DNA from: an uncultured Gilliamella sp.
GTDB taxonomy: Bacteria; Pseudomonadota; Gammaproteobacteria; Enterobacterales; Orbaceae
Reading direction: 5' to 3'
Assembly: GCA_945276085.1 (NCBI GenBank)
Contig: CALYPO010000014.1
Span: 1-32,377 of the forward strand
Length of the DNA: 32,377 nucleotides
The position numbers and the translations under genes were made by a program. Below are positions 8,608 through 18,121 of this stretch, piece by piece. The first letter of the stretch is position 1, and every line of letters starts with the position of its first letter. Below the pieces are notes generated by a model. The model was given only the letters and a program-made list of their open reading frames with translations. It ran no database searches and was not told where the DNA came from.

Positions 8608-9636
8608 TTATTTTTTATAATCGCTCAGACAGGCTCTACCCAAGCTTCCTCTATATAGCAACCGCCTTGGAATAATGGTTGTACCAGGCTTATAACTTTG
8701 TTCACGCAAGCTTTCCATTAATAATGCGATAACAACTTGTGAAACTTCTTGATGATCTTGAGCAAGCGATATCACCTTACACGGTAAAAAATCAAGCAGT
8801 TCATGATCACCAAAAGTAGCAATCGTCAGTTGATTGGGTAGATAGCCAAATTTTTTTAAAATTGAATCAATCGCGCCTTGTAATAATGAAAAGGAGGTAG
8901 TGAAAATACCATCGGGTATATCATGCGTTTCTAACCAATGACTAAATACAATTTCGGCGTCACAGCGACTATAATTATTTGCATATAAAAAATCAACTTT
9001 ATTAAACTGGTTTGCTGCAATTGATTCAAATCCTTCAAGACGTAATTGACTAACCGATAAATTAGGCAAAGCACCAATATAAACGACAGTTCCATCAACA
9101 AATTGACTAAACGTGGAGCCTAACGTTTTGGCATCTTGTTTATCAGATCCAACGATGTTTCTAAATTGATTATTGGATAATGTTCTATCTAAGGCAAATA
9201 ATGGAATTTGGTTATTTTGCCAACCATCATAAAACCTATAATCTTGAGGAGACACAAACGATGAAGATATGACTAAAGCATCAACTCGCCGCTGCTGAAG
9301 ATGCCTTACGCACTCTTGCTCAATACTTGGTTTATCTTCAGAACATGAAAGTAATAATTGATATCCATTTTTGCGCGCTAATTGCTCTAAGTAATTGGCA
9401 ATTGTTGTATAACTACTATTTTCCAAATCAGGAATAATAATACCTATTGTGCGTGTTTTACCAGCTCTTAGTCCTGCTGCGACTTGATTTGGTTGATAGT
9501 TATGCTCTTTAACGACCGCTAAGACTTTTTCAATCGTTCTATCACTAACACGATATTTTTTTGCTTTTCCATTAATTACATAGCTAGCTGTAGTTCGAGA
9601 CACACCCGCTAACAAAGCAATTTCGTCTAATTTCAT
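8608..9636 (-). CDS. cra: catabolite repressor/activator Cra (FruR), LacI family
   Basis: 342 aa. A LacI/GalR-family regulator of carbon flow that releases DNA when it binds fructose 1-phosphate. The N-terminus KLDEIALLAGVSRTTASYVI is the helix-turn-helix, followed by the hinge motif YQPNQVAAGLRAG. The periplasmic-binding-protein-like core starts at RTIGIIIPDLENSSY. The length and wording match enterobacterial Cra closely. Here cra sits directly upstream of fruBKA on the same strand. This differs from E. coli, where cra is elsewhere in the genome, and it suggests local control of the fru operon. No own Cra site is evident upstream of cra. A 15-bp palindrome (9736-9750) lies 100 bases before its start. 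Confidence 0.95.
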   Translation of the reverse strand: MKLDEIALLAGVSRTTASYVINGKAKKYRVSDRTIEKVLAVVKEHNYQPNQVAAGLRAGKTRTIGIIIPDLENSSYTTIANYLEQLARKNGYQLLLSCSEDKPSIEQECVRHLQQRRVDALVISSSFVSPQDYRFYDGWQNNQIPLFALDRTLSNNQFRNIVGSDKQDAKTLGSTFSQFVDGTVVYIGALPNLSVSQLRLEGFESIAANQFNKVDFLYANNYSRCDAEIVFSHWLETHDIPDGIFTTSFSLLQGAIDSILKKFGYLPNQLTIATFGDHELLDFLPCKVISLAQDHQEVSQVVIALLMESLREQSYKPGTTIIPRRLLYRGSLGRACLSDYKK

Positions 9637-9735
9637 AATATAGTCTCAGCAAACATATTGTTGGCAATTAAACATGAATAAAGAGAAATTGTAAACCTTA
9701 ATTGTTTTATCTGATGATTAACAGTGTTAATGCAG

Positions 9736-9750
9736 GAACAATCATTGTTC
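9736..9750. repeat. 15-bp palindrome upstream of cra
   Basis: GAACAATCATTGTTC, a perfect inverted repeat of 7-bp arms around one base, lies between the ABC ATPase gene and cra. It has no T-run on either side, so it is more like an operator than a terminator. The binding protein is unknown. Confidence 0.5.
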
Positions 9751-9803
9751 AACTGGTTAAAGTTTGAATTCGTTTATGTTCGATATCAAGCATAAAAAAT
9801 AAG

Positions 9804-10559
9804 TTAATAATAAATCGCAATATTTTGATTTTGGACATTCTCAATTTTTATAGGAGTATCAAATATATCCTCTAAAAGTTGTGAATTCATAATTTGCTCT
9901 GGACTACCTTGATAAACAAGCTCACCATTTTTCATCGCCAAAATATAGTCTGAATAAACGGATGCAAAATTAATATCATGAATGACAATAACGATGGTTT
10001 TACCGAGTTCATCTGCTGCTCGACGTAATTGTTTCATCATAGCAACCGCATGTTTCATGTCTAAATTATTGAGTGGTTCATCGAGTAAGACATATTCGGT
10101 ATCTTGACAAAGAATCATAGCCACATAAGCACGCTGGCGCTGACCACCGGATAACTCATCAATAAAACGATCTTTATATTCGGTAAGATTCAAAAAATCC
10201 AGAGCTTGATTGATATGCTTATAATCATCAGCATTTAAGCGCCCTTTGGTATAAGGATAACGCCCAAAGCCAACAAGTTCAAAAACAGTTAACCGACTGG
10301 TAAACCGATTTTCTTGTCTTAAAACAGATAAATAGGTCGCAAGTTTATCACTTGGTGTATTAACAACATCCATATTTTGAATTTTAACAACACCTTCATC
10401 AGCCACTAAAAGTCGACTGATAATCGATAAAAGCGTTGATTTACCTGCACCATTCGGTCCAATAATTGCCGTAATCCCACCTTGCGAAATAGTCGCATTG
10501 ACATTTTTTAATACGGGTATAGTTTGATAATTTTTACAAACATTTTCAATTTCAATCAC
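9804..10559 (-). CDS. iron-siderophore-type ABC transporter, ATPase subunit
   Basis: 251 aa. It hydrolyses ATP to drive uptake of an iron complex through the two permeases encoded just upstream. Walker A is GPNGAGKST (34-42), the signature LSGGQ is at 136-140, Walker B is YVLLDEP (156-162) with catalytic E161, and the switch histidine is H194 in VIHDIN. The overall type is that of the CeuD/VctC/YclP ATPases of catechol-siderophore systems. It starts at GTG, which overlaps the permease stop by four bases (GTGA), so translation is coupled. It is the last gene of the four-gene operon. Confidence 0.9.
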   Translation of the reverse strand: MIEIENVCKNYQTIPVLKNVNATISQGGITAIIGPNGAGKSTLLSIISRLLVADEGVVKIQNMDVVNTPSDKLATYLSVLRQENRFTSRLTVFELVGFGRYPYTKGRLNADDYKHINQALDFLNLTEYKDRFIDELSGGQRQRAYVAMILCQDTEYVLLDEPLNNLDMKHAVAMMKQLRRAADELGKTIVIVIHDINFASVYSDYILAMKNGELVYQGSPEQIMNSQLLEDIFDTPIKIENVQNQNIAIYY

Positions 10560-11527
10560 ATTGGAACCTTTTTCAATAATAAGAAAATAAACAAAGAACC
10601 ACCAATAAATTCAATCACTATAGATAAAGCGCCAACCATATTTAACACACGCTCTAGAAACATTTGCCCACCGACCAGAAAAATGATACCCAATAAAAAA
10701 GCGGTAGGCAGTAAATAACGATGTTGGCTTGATCCGCTAATACTATAAGCAAGATTAGCGATCAATAGACCCAAAAAAGTAAACGGTCCAACCAATGCCG
10801 TCGATATTGCGACTAAAACTGAAACGAGTAATAAAATTATTGTAACGCTCTTTTGATAATCGATACCTAAACTAATCGCATTATCCCGACCTAAAGCAAG
10901 TACATCGAATCGAAATCGCATTTTCCACAAAAATACACCAATCACAGCGGCTATTATTAATGAAAAGATAATCAAGACAGGTTCAGCACGGGTAAATGTT
11001 GCAAAAATTCGACTTTGTAACACAGCAAATTCTGTTGGCGTCATTAAACGTTGCAGTAAGTTAGAAAAGCTACGGAACAACGTACCTAAAATAATACCGA
11101 TTAATAAAACTAAATGTAGATTTTGTTTGAGTTTAGTGAATAAACCACGGTATAAAAAGAGAGAAAATAAAATTAATAATAATGATTCAAATACAAATTT
11201 ACCAATAATCCCAATATAGGGAATACCTTGTGTATCAATAAAAAAGATCACAATCGTTTGGATTAACACAAACAAAGATTCAAATCCCATAATTGATGGA
11301 GTCAAAATTCGATTATTGGTCACGGTTTGAAAAAGTAAGGTAGAAGTCGATGCAGCAAAAGCAACCAGAATCATGGTTAGCACAATCCAAGTTCGGTGCA
11401 TCAATATATAACTAATATTGCCTTTAAGGTTTAAAGTCATAAAACAACTTATACAAATTAAAGACAGAATAAATAACAAAAATACTCTTTTTTGACTTAT
11501 TGTATAACGTTTTTGATTAACTGACAT
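10556..11527 (-). CDS. iron-siderophore-type ABC transporter, permease subunit 2
   Basis: 323 aa, very hydrophobic, with about 9-10 membrane segments. It is a FecCD/BtuC-type inner-membrane permease. The conserved cytoplasmic loop region with the RDNAISLGIDYQKS segment is the family's ATPase-contact area. The C-terminal GPFTFLGLLIANLAYSI corresponds to the family motif around G-P-x-x-F-x-G-L. It resembles the second permease of the vct/ceu/ycl systems. The ATG overlaps the upstream permease gene by 11 bases, and the stop overlaps the ATPase start. Confidence 0.9.
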   Translation of the reverse strand: MSVNQKRYTISQKRVFLLFILSLICISCFMTLNLKGNISYILMHRTWIVLTMILVAFAASTSTLLFQTVTNNRILTPSIMGFESLFVLIQTIVIFFIDTQGIPYIGIIGKFVFESLLLILFSLFLYRGLFTKLKQNLHLVLLIGIILGTLFRSFSNLLQRLMTPTEFAVLQSRIFATFTRAEPVLIIFSLIIAAVIGVFLWKMRFRFDVLALGRDNAISLGIDYQKSVTIILLLVSVLVAISTALVGPFTFLGLLIANLAYSISGSSQHRYLLPTAFLLGIIFLVGGQMFLERVLNMVGALSIVIEFIGGSLFIFLLLKKVPM

Positions 11528-12476
11528 GGCGTCTTCGACTCAATAATATTAAGAAAATAATAGCGCCAACTACGCCAAGAATAACACTCACGGGAATTTC
11601 AAAGGGATAACGAATTAGCCGACCAATAATGTCACAAATTAATACTAATCCACTGCCAAATAAACAGATCCAAGGTATCGTTTTACGAACATTATCACCA
11701 AATAATAAACTTACAATGTTTGGCACAATCAATCCTAAAAAAGGTAAAACACCAACGACCACAACAACAATCCCACCAATTAATGCAATAACAATAAGTC
11801 CCGTCAACATGACTCGACGATAATTAAGACCTACATTAACTGAAAAGTCGCGCCCCAAACCTGCAACGGTAAATTGATCGGCACTCCAACAAGCAAGCAA
11901 TGTCAAACCGCCGACTAACCATAATAATTCATAACGGCCTTGTAAAATACCTGAAAAGTCGCCTGATTCCCAACCACCAAGCGATTGTAATAAATCAAAA
12001 TACATAGCGAAAAATGTTGTAATCGCGCTAATGACTGCCCCCAACATAATACCAATAAGCGGCACCATCAATGCTGATTTGAAAATGATTTTTCGGGAAA
12101 TCGCCATAAAAATCATTGTACCCGCCATAGCAAATAAGCTGGCAACAACCATTTTTGTCATCACACTTGCACTTGGTGCAAGAACCATCATAATTAATAA
12201 ACCAAGACTGGCTGATTGAGTAGTGCCAACTAAAGTAGGTTCAACAAATCGATTTTGGGTTAACAATTGCATTATTAAACCGGCAACACTCATGGCACTA
12301 CCTGCAAATAATAAAGCAACGGTTCTGGGAACGCGGCTAACAAAAAAAATCTCTCGCATCGTACTATCGATCCAAAGATCAGATAGCGTGACATTCCCAG
12401 CCCCAATAAATAAACTTATTACAGACATTATCAACAAAATGAAAATGCCTGTAATAAAATAAAACGACTTAACCAT
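11517..12476 (-). CDS. iron-siderophore-type ABC transporter, permease subunit 1
   Basis: 319 aa, FecCD-type permease that would pair with the other permease as a heterodimer. It has a typical N-terminal membrane segment, the conserved R-V-P-R-T block (FVSRVPRTVALLFAG), and the loop LGRDFSVNVGLNYRR that contacts the ATPase. The GVLPFLGLIVPN motif lies near the C-terminus. The gap to the binding-protein gene is 8 bases. Gene order (binding protein, permease, permease, ATPase) equals vctPDGC of Vibrio. Confidence 0.9.
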   Translation of the reverse strand: MVKSFYFITGIFILLIMSVISLFIGAGNVTLSDLWIDSTMREIFFVSRVPRTVALLFAGSAMSVAGLIMQLLTQNRFVEPTLVGTTQSASLGLLIMMVLAPSASVMTKMVVASLFAMAGTMIFMAISRKIIFKSALMVPLIGIMLGAVISAITTFFAMYFDLLQSLGGWESGDFSGILQGRYELLWLVGGLTLLACWSADQFTVAGLGRDFSVNVGLNYRRVMLTGLIVIALIGGIVVVVVGVLPFLGLIVPNIVSLLFGDNVRKTIPWICLFGSGLVLICDIIGRLIRYPFEIPVSVILGVVGAIIFLILLSRRRHVS

Positions 12477-12484
12477 ATCTTTGA

Positions 12485-13441
12485 TTAATTAGCTGATGTT
12501 TTTTGTAAAGCTTCGCTTATTTGATCCATTAAGTGGCTATAAGTTTGAATACCACCAGCAATATACATTGAGGTTGAATCTAAATAGACAATATGATTAT
12601 TTTGCCATGCATCCGTTTTTTGAATTAAATCATTATTTAAAACTTGTTGAGCTGATTGCGCTTCTTTATTTCCAATAGCATTATCTCTATCTAAAACAAA
12701 AAGCCACTGTGGATTAACACTTAAAATAAACTCAGAGGTAACTGCGTTACCATGACGCCCTGCTTCTTGGAATGTTGTGGCAGGTTTAAAACCTAATATA
12801 TCAAAGATAAAACCAAAGCGAGATTTTGGTCCATATGCTGACATTTTGCCACCATTAACCATAATGACTAGTGCACTTCCAGCGGTATTTGTTTTTGGTT
12901 TAAGTTGTTCAATTTTTTGATTAAAATCAGCTATAAGCTTTTTAGCTTGATCTTGTTTATTAAACAACGTGCCTAATTGTTCAGTTCTTTGTGTTAAACT
13001 TGCCAAAAAGTTATTTGGATCAATATCAAGAGAAATAGTTGGCGCAATATCATTTAATTTATTATAAACATCGTTCGCACGACCACCTGCGATAATAACA
13101 TCAGGCGCTAATGAACTTAAAACTTCATAATTTGGCTCAAATAACGTCCCCACATTAGTATAACTTTTATCACTATATTTCGATAAAAAATCAGGGAAAT
13201 GCACATCAGATTGAGGAACCGCTGAGACAGGAATATTCAAAGCATCCATAATATCGAGTGTTGCGATATTAAAAACAACCACCTTTTTAGGGTTTTCAGG
13301 TACATCAGTTTTACCTTGCGCATGCTCAATGGTTATTTTATTAACTGAACTTTGCTCATTTTTTTTATTATCATCACATCCCGCTAACACAAATAGCGCT
13401 GTTAACAACACTATAAACTTAAATTTGATACGTGAATACAT
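12485..13441 (-). CDS. iron-siderophore-type ABC transporter, substrate-binding lipoprotein
   Basis: 318 aa. A lipoprotein signal ends in the lipobox LAGC (C22), followed by an Asp-rich start. It is probably a periplasm-facing binding protein anchored in a membrane. The fold is the class III type with a single connecting helix: the N-lobe begins NPKKVVVFNIATLDIMDAL, and ALNIPVSAVPQSD and APDVIIAGG are further family blocks. This style is that of CeuE/VctP/YclQ proteins, which bind ferric catecholates. The actual ligand cannot be told from the sequence. It has a good TAGGAG ribosome site and lies behind a Fur box. No siderophore synthesis or TonB receptor gene is in view, so it probably uses xenosiderophores or breakdown products. 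Confidence 0.9.
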   Translation of the reverse strand: MYSRIKFKFIVLLTALFVLAGCDDNKKNEQSSVNKITIEHAQGKTDVPENPKKVVVFNIATLDIMDALNIPVSAVPQSDVHFPDFLSKYSDKSYTNVGTLFEPNYEVLSSLAPDVIIAGGRANDVYNKLNDIAPTISLDIDPNNFLASLTQRTEQLGTLFNKQDQAKKLIADFNQKIEQLKPKTNTAGSALVIMVNGGKMSAYGPKSRFGFIFDILGFKPATTFQEAGRHGNAVTSEFILSVNPQWLFVLDRDNAIGNKEAQSAQQVLNNDLIQKTDAWQNNHIVYLDSTSMYIAGGIQTYSHLMDQISEALQKTSAN

Positions 13442-13485
13442 TTTGGCTCCTAATCATCATTCTTGATAAAAAAAGAAATGATAAA

Positions 13486-13504
13486 TATAACAATTATCAT
13501 TTGC
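13486..13504 (-). promoter_or_regulatory. Fur box upstream of the iron ABC operon
   Basis: Read on the minus strand the 19-mer is GCAAATGATAATTGTTATA, matching the Fur consensus GATAATGATAATCATTATC at 14 of 19 positions. It is embedded in a 9-bp inverted repeat AAATGATAA/TTATCATTT (13476-13502). It lies about 45-60 bases before the binding-protein start, the right place for iron-dependent repression. Confidence 0.75.
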
Positions 13505-13643
13505 ATTAGATTGTAACGAAAAAAATAAAGCTATTCAATTAACTTTAATAGAATAAAAGAATGGGTGTTTTAGGTAGATTAGAAATATAACAATCGAATA
13601 AATACATTTTATCCAGTGAAGATGACAATGTTATTAGTGCCAC

Positions 13644-13673
13644 TCCTCACACCGTTATAATTGGCTGTGAGGA
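13644..13673. repeat. inverted repeat downstream of the adhesin gene
   Basis: TCCTCACA/TGTGAGGA, an 8-bp stem with a 14-base loop whose ends (CC/GG) can pair further. It lies about 35 bases past the adhesin stop. There is no T-run, so it is at best a weak or factor-assisted terminator. Confidence 0.4.
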
Positions 13674-13706
13674 AATAATTTTCATACTAAATTTGTGTTA
13701 AAGCTA

Positions 13707-14906
13707 TCAGTTAACGCAAGCAACTCGCTGTTTATTACCACCAAGATAACCATGATATACATCACCGGTATCTGAATGGACAAGATAAGGCTCATTCAGA
13801 TTGTCGTATATTTGCCCAGTCCAATAATCACCATACTCTAGATCACTATTTGTATAATAATTCTTATCAGTAAATCCCCATTCAGCAAATAAAGTTTGAC
13901 CAATTCTACGCTGGTAATTATTGGGTTGATTAGGCAAACCACCTTGCCATTCCCAACCATTTGCATTAGTTAAGTCAATAATACTAGCTATTTTGTAACC
14001 TAAATTTTCACAGTAGGATTTAGCAGAAGGATAGTCAATATAACCAGGTTTTGCTATAAACCATTTACTTATTGTGAAGCGGTATATCATATTTTTTTTA
14101 TTCTTATCTGAATAAATGGTAAAAGTAGTTGGATCTTTTGCAGTTGCAGCTTCTGCAGCACTTGAACCATTATCTGGTCCTTGAAATTCTACTTTAGCAA
14201 CATTGATTTGTTTAATATTATCGGTAGTAATATTTAAGCTAATCCCAGAGTTTTGTGGCGATTTACTATAGCTTAATTCACTTGATAATGCCCCTGCTAC
14301 CGTTAAATAAAAATACAGTCCTTTTGATGCTGTGGTTGGAAAATTGGTCGAAGGTTGATATAAGGTTTGAAGTTTAAATCCTTTACTACCATCCCATTGA
14401 CTTGTTGGTCCCGACATAGATGTAAAATTTGGAAAAGGATCGCTATCATTATACTTTAAATTAGGCCGAGCAAAGCAAAAATAAGGAGTGGTCACTTTAT
14501 TAGGGATAAGATAGTAAACTGCTTGATTACCAATAAAATTAGAAGAATTTGGCAAGCCATAGCGAGTTGATAAAATGCCGCTATCACTGGTTAAACTGAG
14601 TTGATAGGGAGAATTACAAGCATCATTCAAAAGCTGCTCAGGGTTATTTACCATTTCACCATCAGCGCTTTTAACCGTTAACGTTAAATTGCCAGAAACA
14701 GTATACAACTTATCACCATCATTATCTTTCCAATAACCCTTACTTGAAATTAGATCTAACAAGCTGATTTTCAGTTTATTTAAAGGAAGTTCAGTTTTAA
14801 TATTTTTTAATTTTTCGCCTCCAGCAGGAAGTCGAATTGGGTTGCTTTTTGTCGATAAACTATCTTTGATGCTATAACTTCGACCATCGTAAAGCGTAAT
14901 ATTCAA
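13707..14906 (-). CDS. DUF823-like (SinI/RatB-type) adhesin, start codon uncertain
   Basis: 399 aa from a TTG, but the real protein almost certainly begins further upstream. The same frame stays open to 15218 and encodes a signal-peptide-like stretch (FIGIILGLITANS) and then LTFDNGATSRN, the usual beginning of the adhesion domain. Within the frame, ITLYDGRSYS, the ICN/ACN-Y block (ACNSPYQLSL), YYLIPNKVTTPYFCFARPN and the C-terminal lectin-like part (SYCENLGYKIASIIDLTN, AEWGF, DYWTGQ, VACVN) follow the order of Salmonella SinI/RatB-type DUF823 adhesins. A surface-attachment role is family-based inference. No in-frame ATG, GTG, CTG or TTG exists between 14907 and the upstream stop at 15219-15221. 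The gene may therefore be a start-lost pseudogene. It is a single gene beside no intimin or pilus genes. Confidence 0.65.
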   Translation of the reverse strand: MNITLYDGRSYSIKDSLSTKSNPIRLPAGGEKLKNIKTELPLNKLKISLLDLISSKGYWKDNDGDKLYTVSGNLTLTVKSADGEMVNNPEQLLNDACNSPYQLSLTSDSGILSTRYGLPNSSNFIGNQAVYYLIPNKVTTPYFCFARPNLKYNDSDPFPNFTSMSGPTSQWDGSKGFKLQTLYQPSTNFPTTASKGLYFYLTVAGALSSELSYSKSPQNSGISLNITTDNIKQINVAKVEFQGPDNGSSAAEAATAKDPTTFTIYSDKNKKNMIYRFTISKWFIAKPGYIDYPSAKSYCENLGYKIASIIDLTNANGWEWQGGLPNQPNNYQRRIGQTLFAEWGFTDKNYYTNSDLEYGDYWTGQIYDNLNEPYLVHSDTGDVYHGYLGGNKQRVACVN

Positions 14907-15525
14907 AAGCGGATCTGTTTTATTTCTGCTAGTAGCTCCATTATCAAAAGTTAAATATGGTGCATTGCCATGAATTGCAGCTGAAGTGGTGGCAGTTAAC
15001 GAATTAACTGAATTAGCAGTGATTAATCCTAAAATGATACCAATAAATTTTAAATAAAAAGAAACTGAATTAAATATTTTCTGATTAAAAAGAGCTGTTT
15101 TTCCTCTTAAAAAGGAGAATAAGAAGTTAATTGAGGATCGAAAATGATTAGAGTGAAAGAATAAACTTAAATATAACGATTTATCTAACGATAAATAGGG
15201 TTTTACAGGTTTTGCGTTTTAAACATTATATATGTTTCCCTTCCTAAATGTCAATATATTTCTGCATAAATTCGTTTTTTTATGCGAAAAGTTATTTTTT
15301 GTTTTTTTTTAAAAGAATAACAACCAAAATCATATTAAATGAATCACATTGCTCTAAAAATAGAAAAATGTTAATTATGGTTCTAATTAATAATGAGAGA
15401 AAATCAGAAATAAATATACAAATTTTTTGTTAAGAATTGAAAAGTCGTTGTTCAAATAAACTTTAATTGAGTTAGTTTAAAAACTTTAATTCAAAAGTAA
15501 TCAAACTAACTTATTTAATTAATGA
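14907..15525. other. open frame upstream of the adhesin, then AT-rich spacer
   Basis: From 14907 to 15218 the minus strand continues the adhesin frame without a start codon. A Shine-Dalgarno-like AAGAGGAAA occurs at about 15101-15109. From 15222 to 15525 I see no gene, only an 11-bp direct repeat AAACTTTAATT (15458-15468, 15481-15491) and an inverted repeat GTTAGTTT/AAACTAAC (15471-15510). The latter could form a weak stop signal after ntrC. Confidence 0.5.
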
Positions 15526-16986
15526 TCAAAGCTCATCTAATTTATTTTGTGTATCATCTGATAATTCTTTCAACTTCCTTGTTAACGTGTTACGTCCCCA
15601 TCCTAATAAATGTGCGGCATCTTGTTTATGACCACGCGTAAAGTTTAACGCACAATTTAATAAAATACGTTCAACATCGTTTACTGCTTCGGTTAATATA
15701 CCCGTTTTGCCTGCAATTAGTGCTTGTTTAGCCCAATTTTCAAGTAAATTTTGCCAATTCATTTCAAGTTCTGGTTGATGAAATGGTTGAGAGTGGGGTT
15801 CATACTCTATTGAATTTTTAGGCATAGACATTTGTAGTAGTTCAGGTGGCAAATCCTGTACCAGTATTTCTTTACTTGAGGACATAACTGTGACCCATCG
15901 ACAGGTATTCTCAAGCTGCCTAACATTCCCTGGCCATTTTGACATACATAAAATTTTTAAAGCTTCTGGACTAAAAATTTTACTTTCAACACCTAATTCT
16001 TTTGCAGTTGTATGCAAAAAGTGTTCAGCAAGTTTTGGAATATCTTGTGCTCTGTCTCGTAACGGTGGTAATAAAATACGAATAACATTTAAACGATGAA
16101 AAAGATCTTCTCTAAATTTACCTTCTCTTACTCTCGCTTGAAGATCTTGATGGGTTGCGGCAATAATCCGTACATCGACTTTAACCGGTGAATAACCACC
16201 AATTCGATAAAATTGTCCATCAGCAAGTACGCGTAATAATCGCGTCTGCACATCTAACGGCATATCGCCAATTTCATCCAAAAATAGGGTTCCACCATTA
16301 GCTTGTTCAAATCGACCATGTCTGATTTGAGCAGCGCCAGTAAAAGCGCCCTTTTCATGCCCAAAAAGTTCGGATTCAATCAAATCTTTAGGAATTGCGG
16401 CCATATTAAGAGCAATAAAAGGCGATTGTGAACGCGGACTATGGATGTGTAACGCCTTGGCAACTAACTCTTTACCGGTTCCTGACTCACCATTTATTAA
16501 TACACTAATCGATGATTTAGATAACCGCCCAATAATACGAAAAACCTCTTGCATCGCGGGGGCTTCACCAATAATACCGGTTGAGGCTTTTGCTGTTGTG
16601 GTTTGACTTGTCTTGTTTGTTTGCGTTTGTAAAATTGCGCGTTCAACTAATTGAATGACTTCATCCACATCAAATGGTTTAGGAATATAGTCATAAGCAC
16701 CTTTTTGATAAGCATTGACCGCTGCATCAAGATCTGAATGGGCTGTCATGATAATTACAGGTAAATTCGGTATTTGTTCCTTCACATAATGTAACAAGGT
16801 TAACCCATCAAGTCCTGGCATTTTGATATCCGAGATCAATACAGCAGGTTTTTGCACATGCGTATCTAACGCATCAATCACTTCTTGACCATTCGCGAAA
16901 GTAACGCAGTTAAAGTGAGCATTGGTAAGTGCTTTTTCTAATACCCATCGAATTGAACTATCATCATCAACAATCCAAACATTCAT
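15526..16986 (-). CDS. glnG: nitrogen regulation response regulator NtrC (NR(I))
   Basis: 486 aa. A sigma-54-dependent activator phosphorylated by NtrB when nitrogen is scarce. It has three domains. The receiver (1-120) carries the phosphoacceptor D53 and acidic pocket D7-D9. The AAA+ domain has Walker A GESGTGKE (166-173), the sigma-54-contact loop GAFTGA (213-218) and Walker [12 protein letters not shown]. The C-terminal Fis-type helix-turn-helix includes [17 protein letters not shown]. Length and motifs match enterobacterial GlnG. It lies 11 bases after ntrB and completes the glnA-ntrB-ntrC block. Confidence 0.97.
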   Translation of the reverse strand: MNVWIVDDDSSIRWVLEKALTNAHFNCVTFANGQEVIDALDTHVQKPAVLISDIKMPGLDGLTLLHYVKEQIPNLPVIIMTAHSDLDAAVNAYQKGAYDYIPKPFDVDEVIQLVERAILQTQTNKTSQTTTAKASTGIIGEAPAMQEVFRIIGRLSKSSISVLINGESGTGKELVAKALHIHSPRSQSPFIALNMAAIPKDLIESELFGHEKGAFTGAAQIRHGRFEQANGGTLFLDEIGDMPLDVQTRLLRVLADGQFYRIGGYSPVKVDVRIIAATHQDLQARVREGKFREDLFHRLNVIRILLPPLRDRAQDIPKLAEHFLHTTAKELGVESKIFSPEALKILCMSKWPGNVRQLENTCRWVTVMSSSKEILVQDLPPELLQMSMPKNSIEYEPHSQPFHQPELEMNWQNLLENWAKQALIAGKTGILTEAVNDVERILLNCALNFTRGHKQDAAHLLGWGRNTLTRKLKELSDDTQNKLDEL

Positions 16987-16997
16987 TTTAATTTACC

Positions 16998-18047
16998 TCA
17001 TTGTTTAATTGGCAAATAGACAGAAAATTCAGTATGTCCAGGCCAACTATTAAATTCAATTTTTCCATGATGTTGATCGACTATATTATGTGCAATCGAA
17101 AGTCCAATTCCTGTTCCCCCTTCATAACCACTCACCATTGGATAAAACAAGGTATCTTGTATATGAACCGGTACGCCAGGCCCATTATCTTCAATATCAA
17201 TGCGGGCACAAAGTCGATAACGTTGTCCATGTAAAGTCACCTGAAAGGCCGTTCTTGTTCTTATCGTTATTGTTCCTGTTTTTGTTCCTATAGCCTGCAA
17301 TGCATTACGGACAATATTTAAAATCACTTGTTCTATCTGTTCAGAATCATGAATTAACTCAGGTAAGCTTGGATCATAATCACGTAAAATTTGAATATTA
17401 ATTGGCTTTTCTAAACAGAGTAAAGCATAGATTCGTTCTATTGCTTTGTGAATATTTTGTTCTTTTTGCTGTAACCGCTGCTGAGGGCCCAGTAATCTAT
17501 CAACCAGGTTTCTGAGTCTATCGGCTTGCTCAATAATAATTTGTGTATAATCTTGTAATTCATTTTTAGGTAATTCCCGAGATAATAATTGAGCCGCGCC
17601 ACGTAGACCACCCAATGGATTTTTAATTTCATGAGCAAGCCCTCTAACTAATTCTCGAGCAGCACTTTGTTGAGCTTGTTGTAATTGCTCTTGGCTAAGA
17701 CGCTTATGGTTATTTAATGGCGCCATTTCAATAAGAATGCGTCCATTTGCTAATAATTGTGCCGTTAATGATAAAATATGCAATTCATTATTAATCACTA
17801 AATTGACTTCATTATCCGTAAAACCTTGATTTTGTTCTAACGCACTTAACATGAGTTCAAAATCCAACGAATAATAGCTCAATAAATCAGGCAAATAACT
17901 CTCTAATAATTTTTTTGTGCTTTGCGATAATAATTGCTGAGCTGCCGTATTGGCATAAAGAATATGAAGATTTTTATCGAGCAATAAAATACTTGTGATT
18001 ATTGAATCGAGAACAAGATTAGCATCAGATTCATTATCAAATGTCAT
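16998..18047 (-). CDS. glnL: nitrogen regulation sensor kinase NtrB (NR(II))
   Basis: 349 aa, soluble. It phosphorylates or dephosphorylates NtrC according to PII signalling. An N-terminal PAS-like domain (about 8-100) precedes the dimerisation helix with phosphorylated H139 in [12 protein letters not shown], the same position as in E. coli. The ATPase domain shows the N box [12 protein letters not shown]1 DNGPGVP and G2 [10 protein letters not shown]. The gene is 74 bases after glnA, behind a hairpin. The GAGG-like ribosome site is rather distant from the ATG. Confidence 0.97.
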   Translation of the reverse strand: MTFDNESDANLVLDSIITSILLLDKNLHILYANTAAQQLLSQSTKKLLESYLPDLLSYYSLDFELMLSALEQNQGFTDNEVNLVINNELHILSLTAQLLANGRILIEMAPLNNHKRLSQEQLQQAQQSAARELVRGLAHEIKNPLGGLRGAAQLLSRELPKNELQDYTQIIIEQADRLRNLVDRLLGPQQRLQQKEQNIHKAIERIYALLCLEKPINIQILRDYDPSLPELIHDSEQIEQVILNIVRNALQAIGTKTGTITIRTRTAFQVTLHGQRYRLCARIDIEDNGPGVPVHIQDTLFYPMVSGYEGGTGIGLSIAHNIVDQHHGKIEFNSWPGHTEFSVYLPIKQ

Positions 18048-18074
18048 CGTTTCAATTCCCGCCCTCGCTAGACA

Positions 18075-18094
18075 CCACCGCTGATTAGCGGTGG
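18075..18094 (-). promoter_or_regulatory. strong hairpin between glnA and ntrB
   Basis: CCACCGCT/AGCGGTGG, an 8-bp GC-rich perfect stem with a 4-base loop, stands out in AT-rich DNA. There is no T-run after it, so it is not a plain terminator. It may stabilise the glnA transcript or attenuate read-through into ntrBC, keeping kinase and regulator levels low. Confidence 0.55.
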
Positions 18095-18121
18095 AGCATT
18101 TTAAGTTAAATCGAAAATAAC

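Noticed and set aside
15248..15433. 61-codon plus-strand frame upstream of the adhesin
   Set aside because: Composition is almost only Phe, Lys, Ile and Asn from low-complexity AT sequence, and no ribosome site precedes it.
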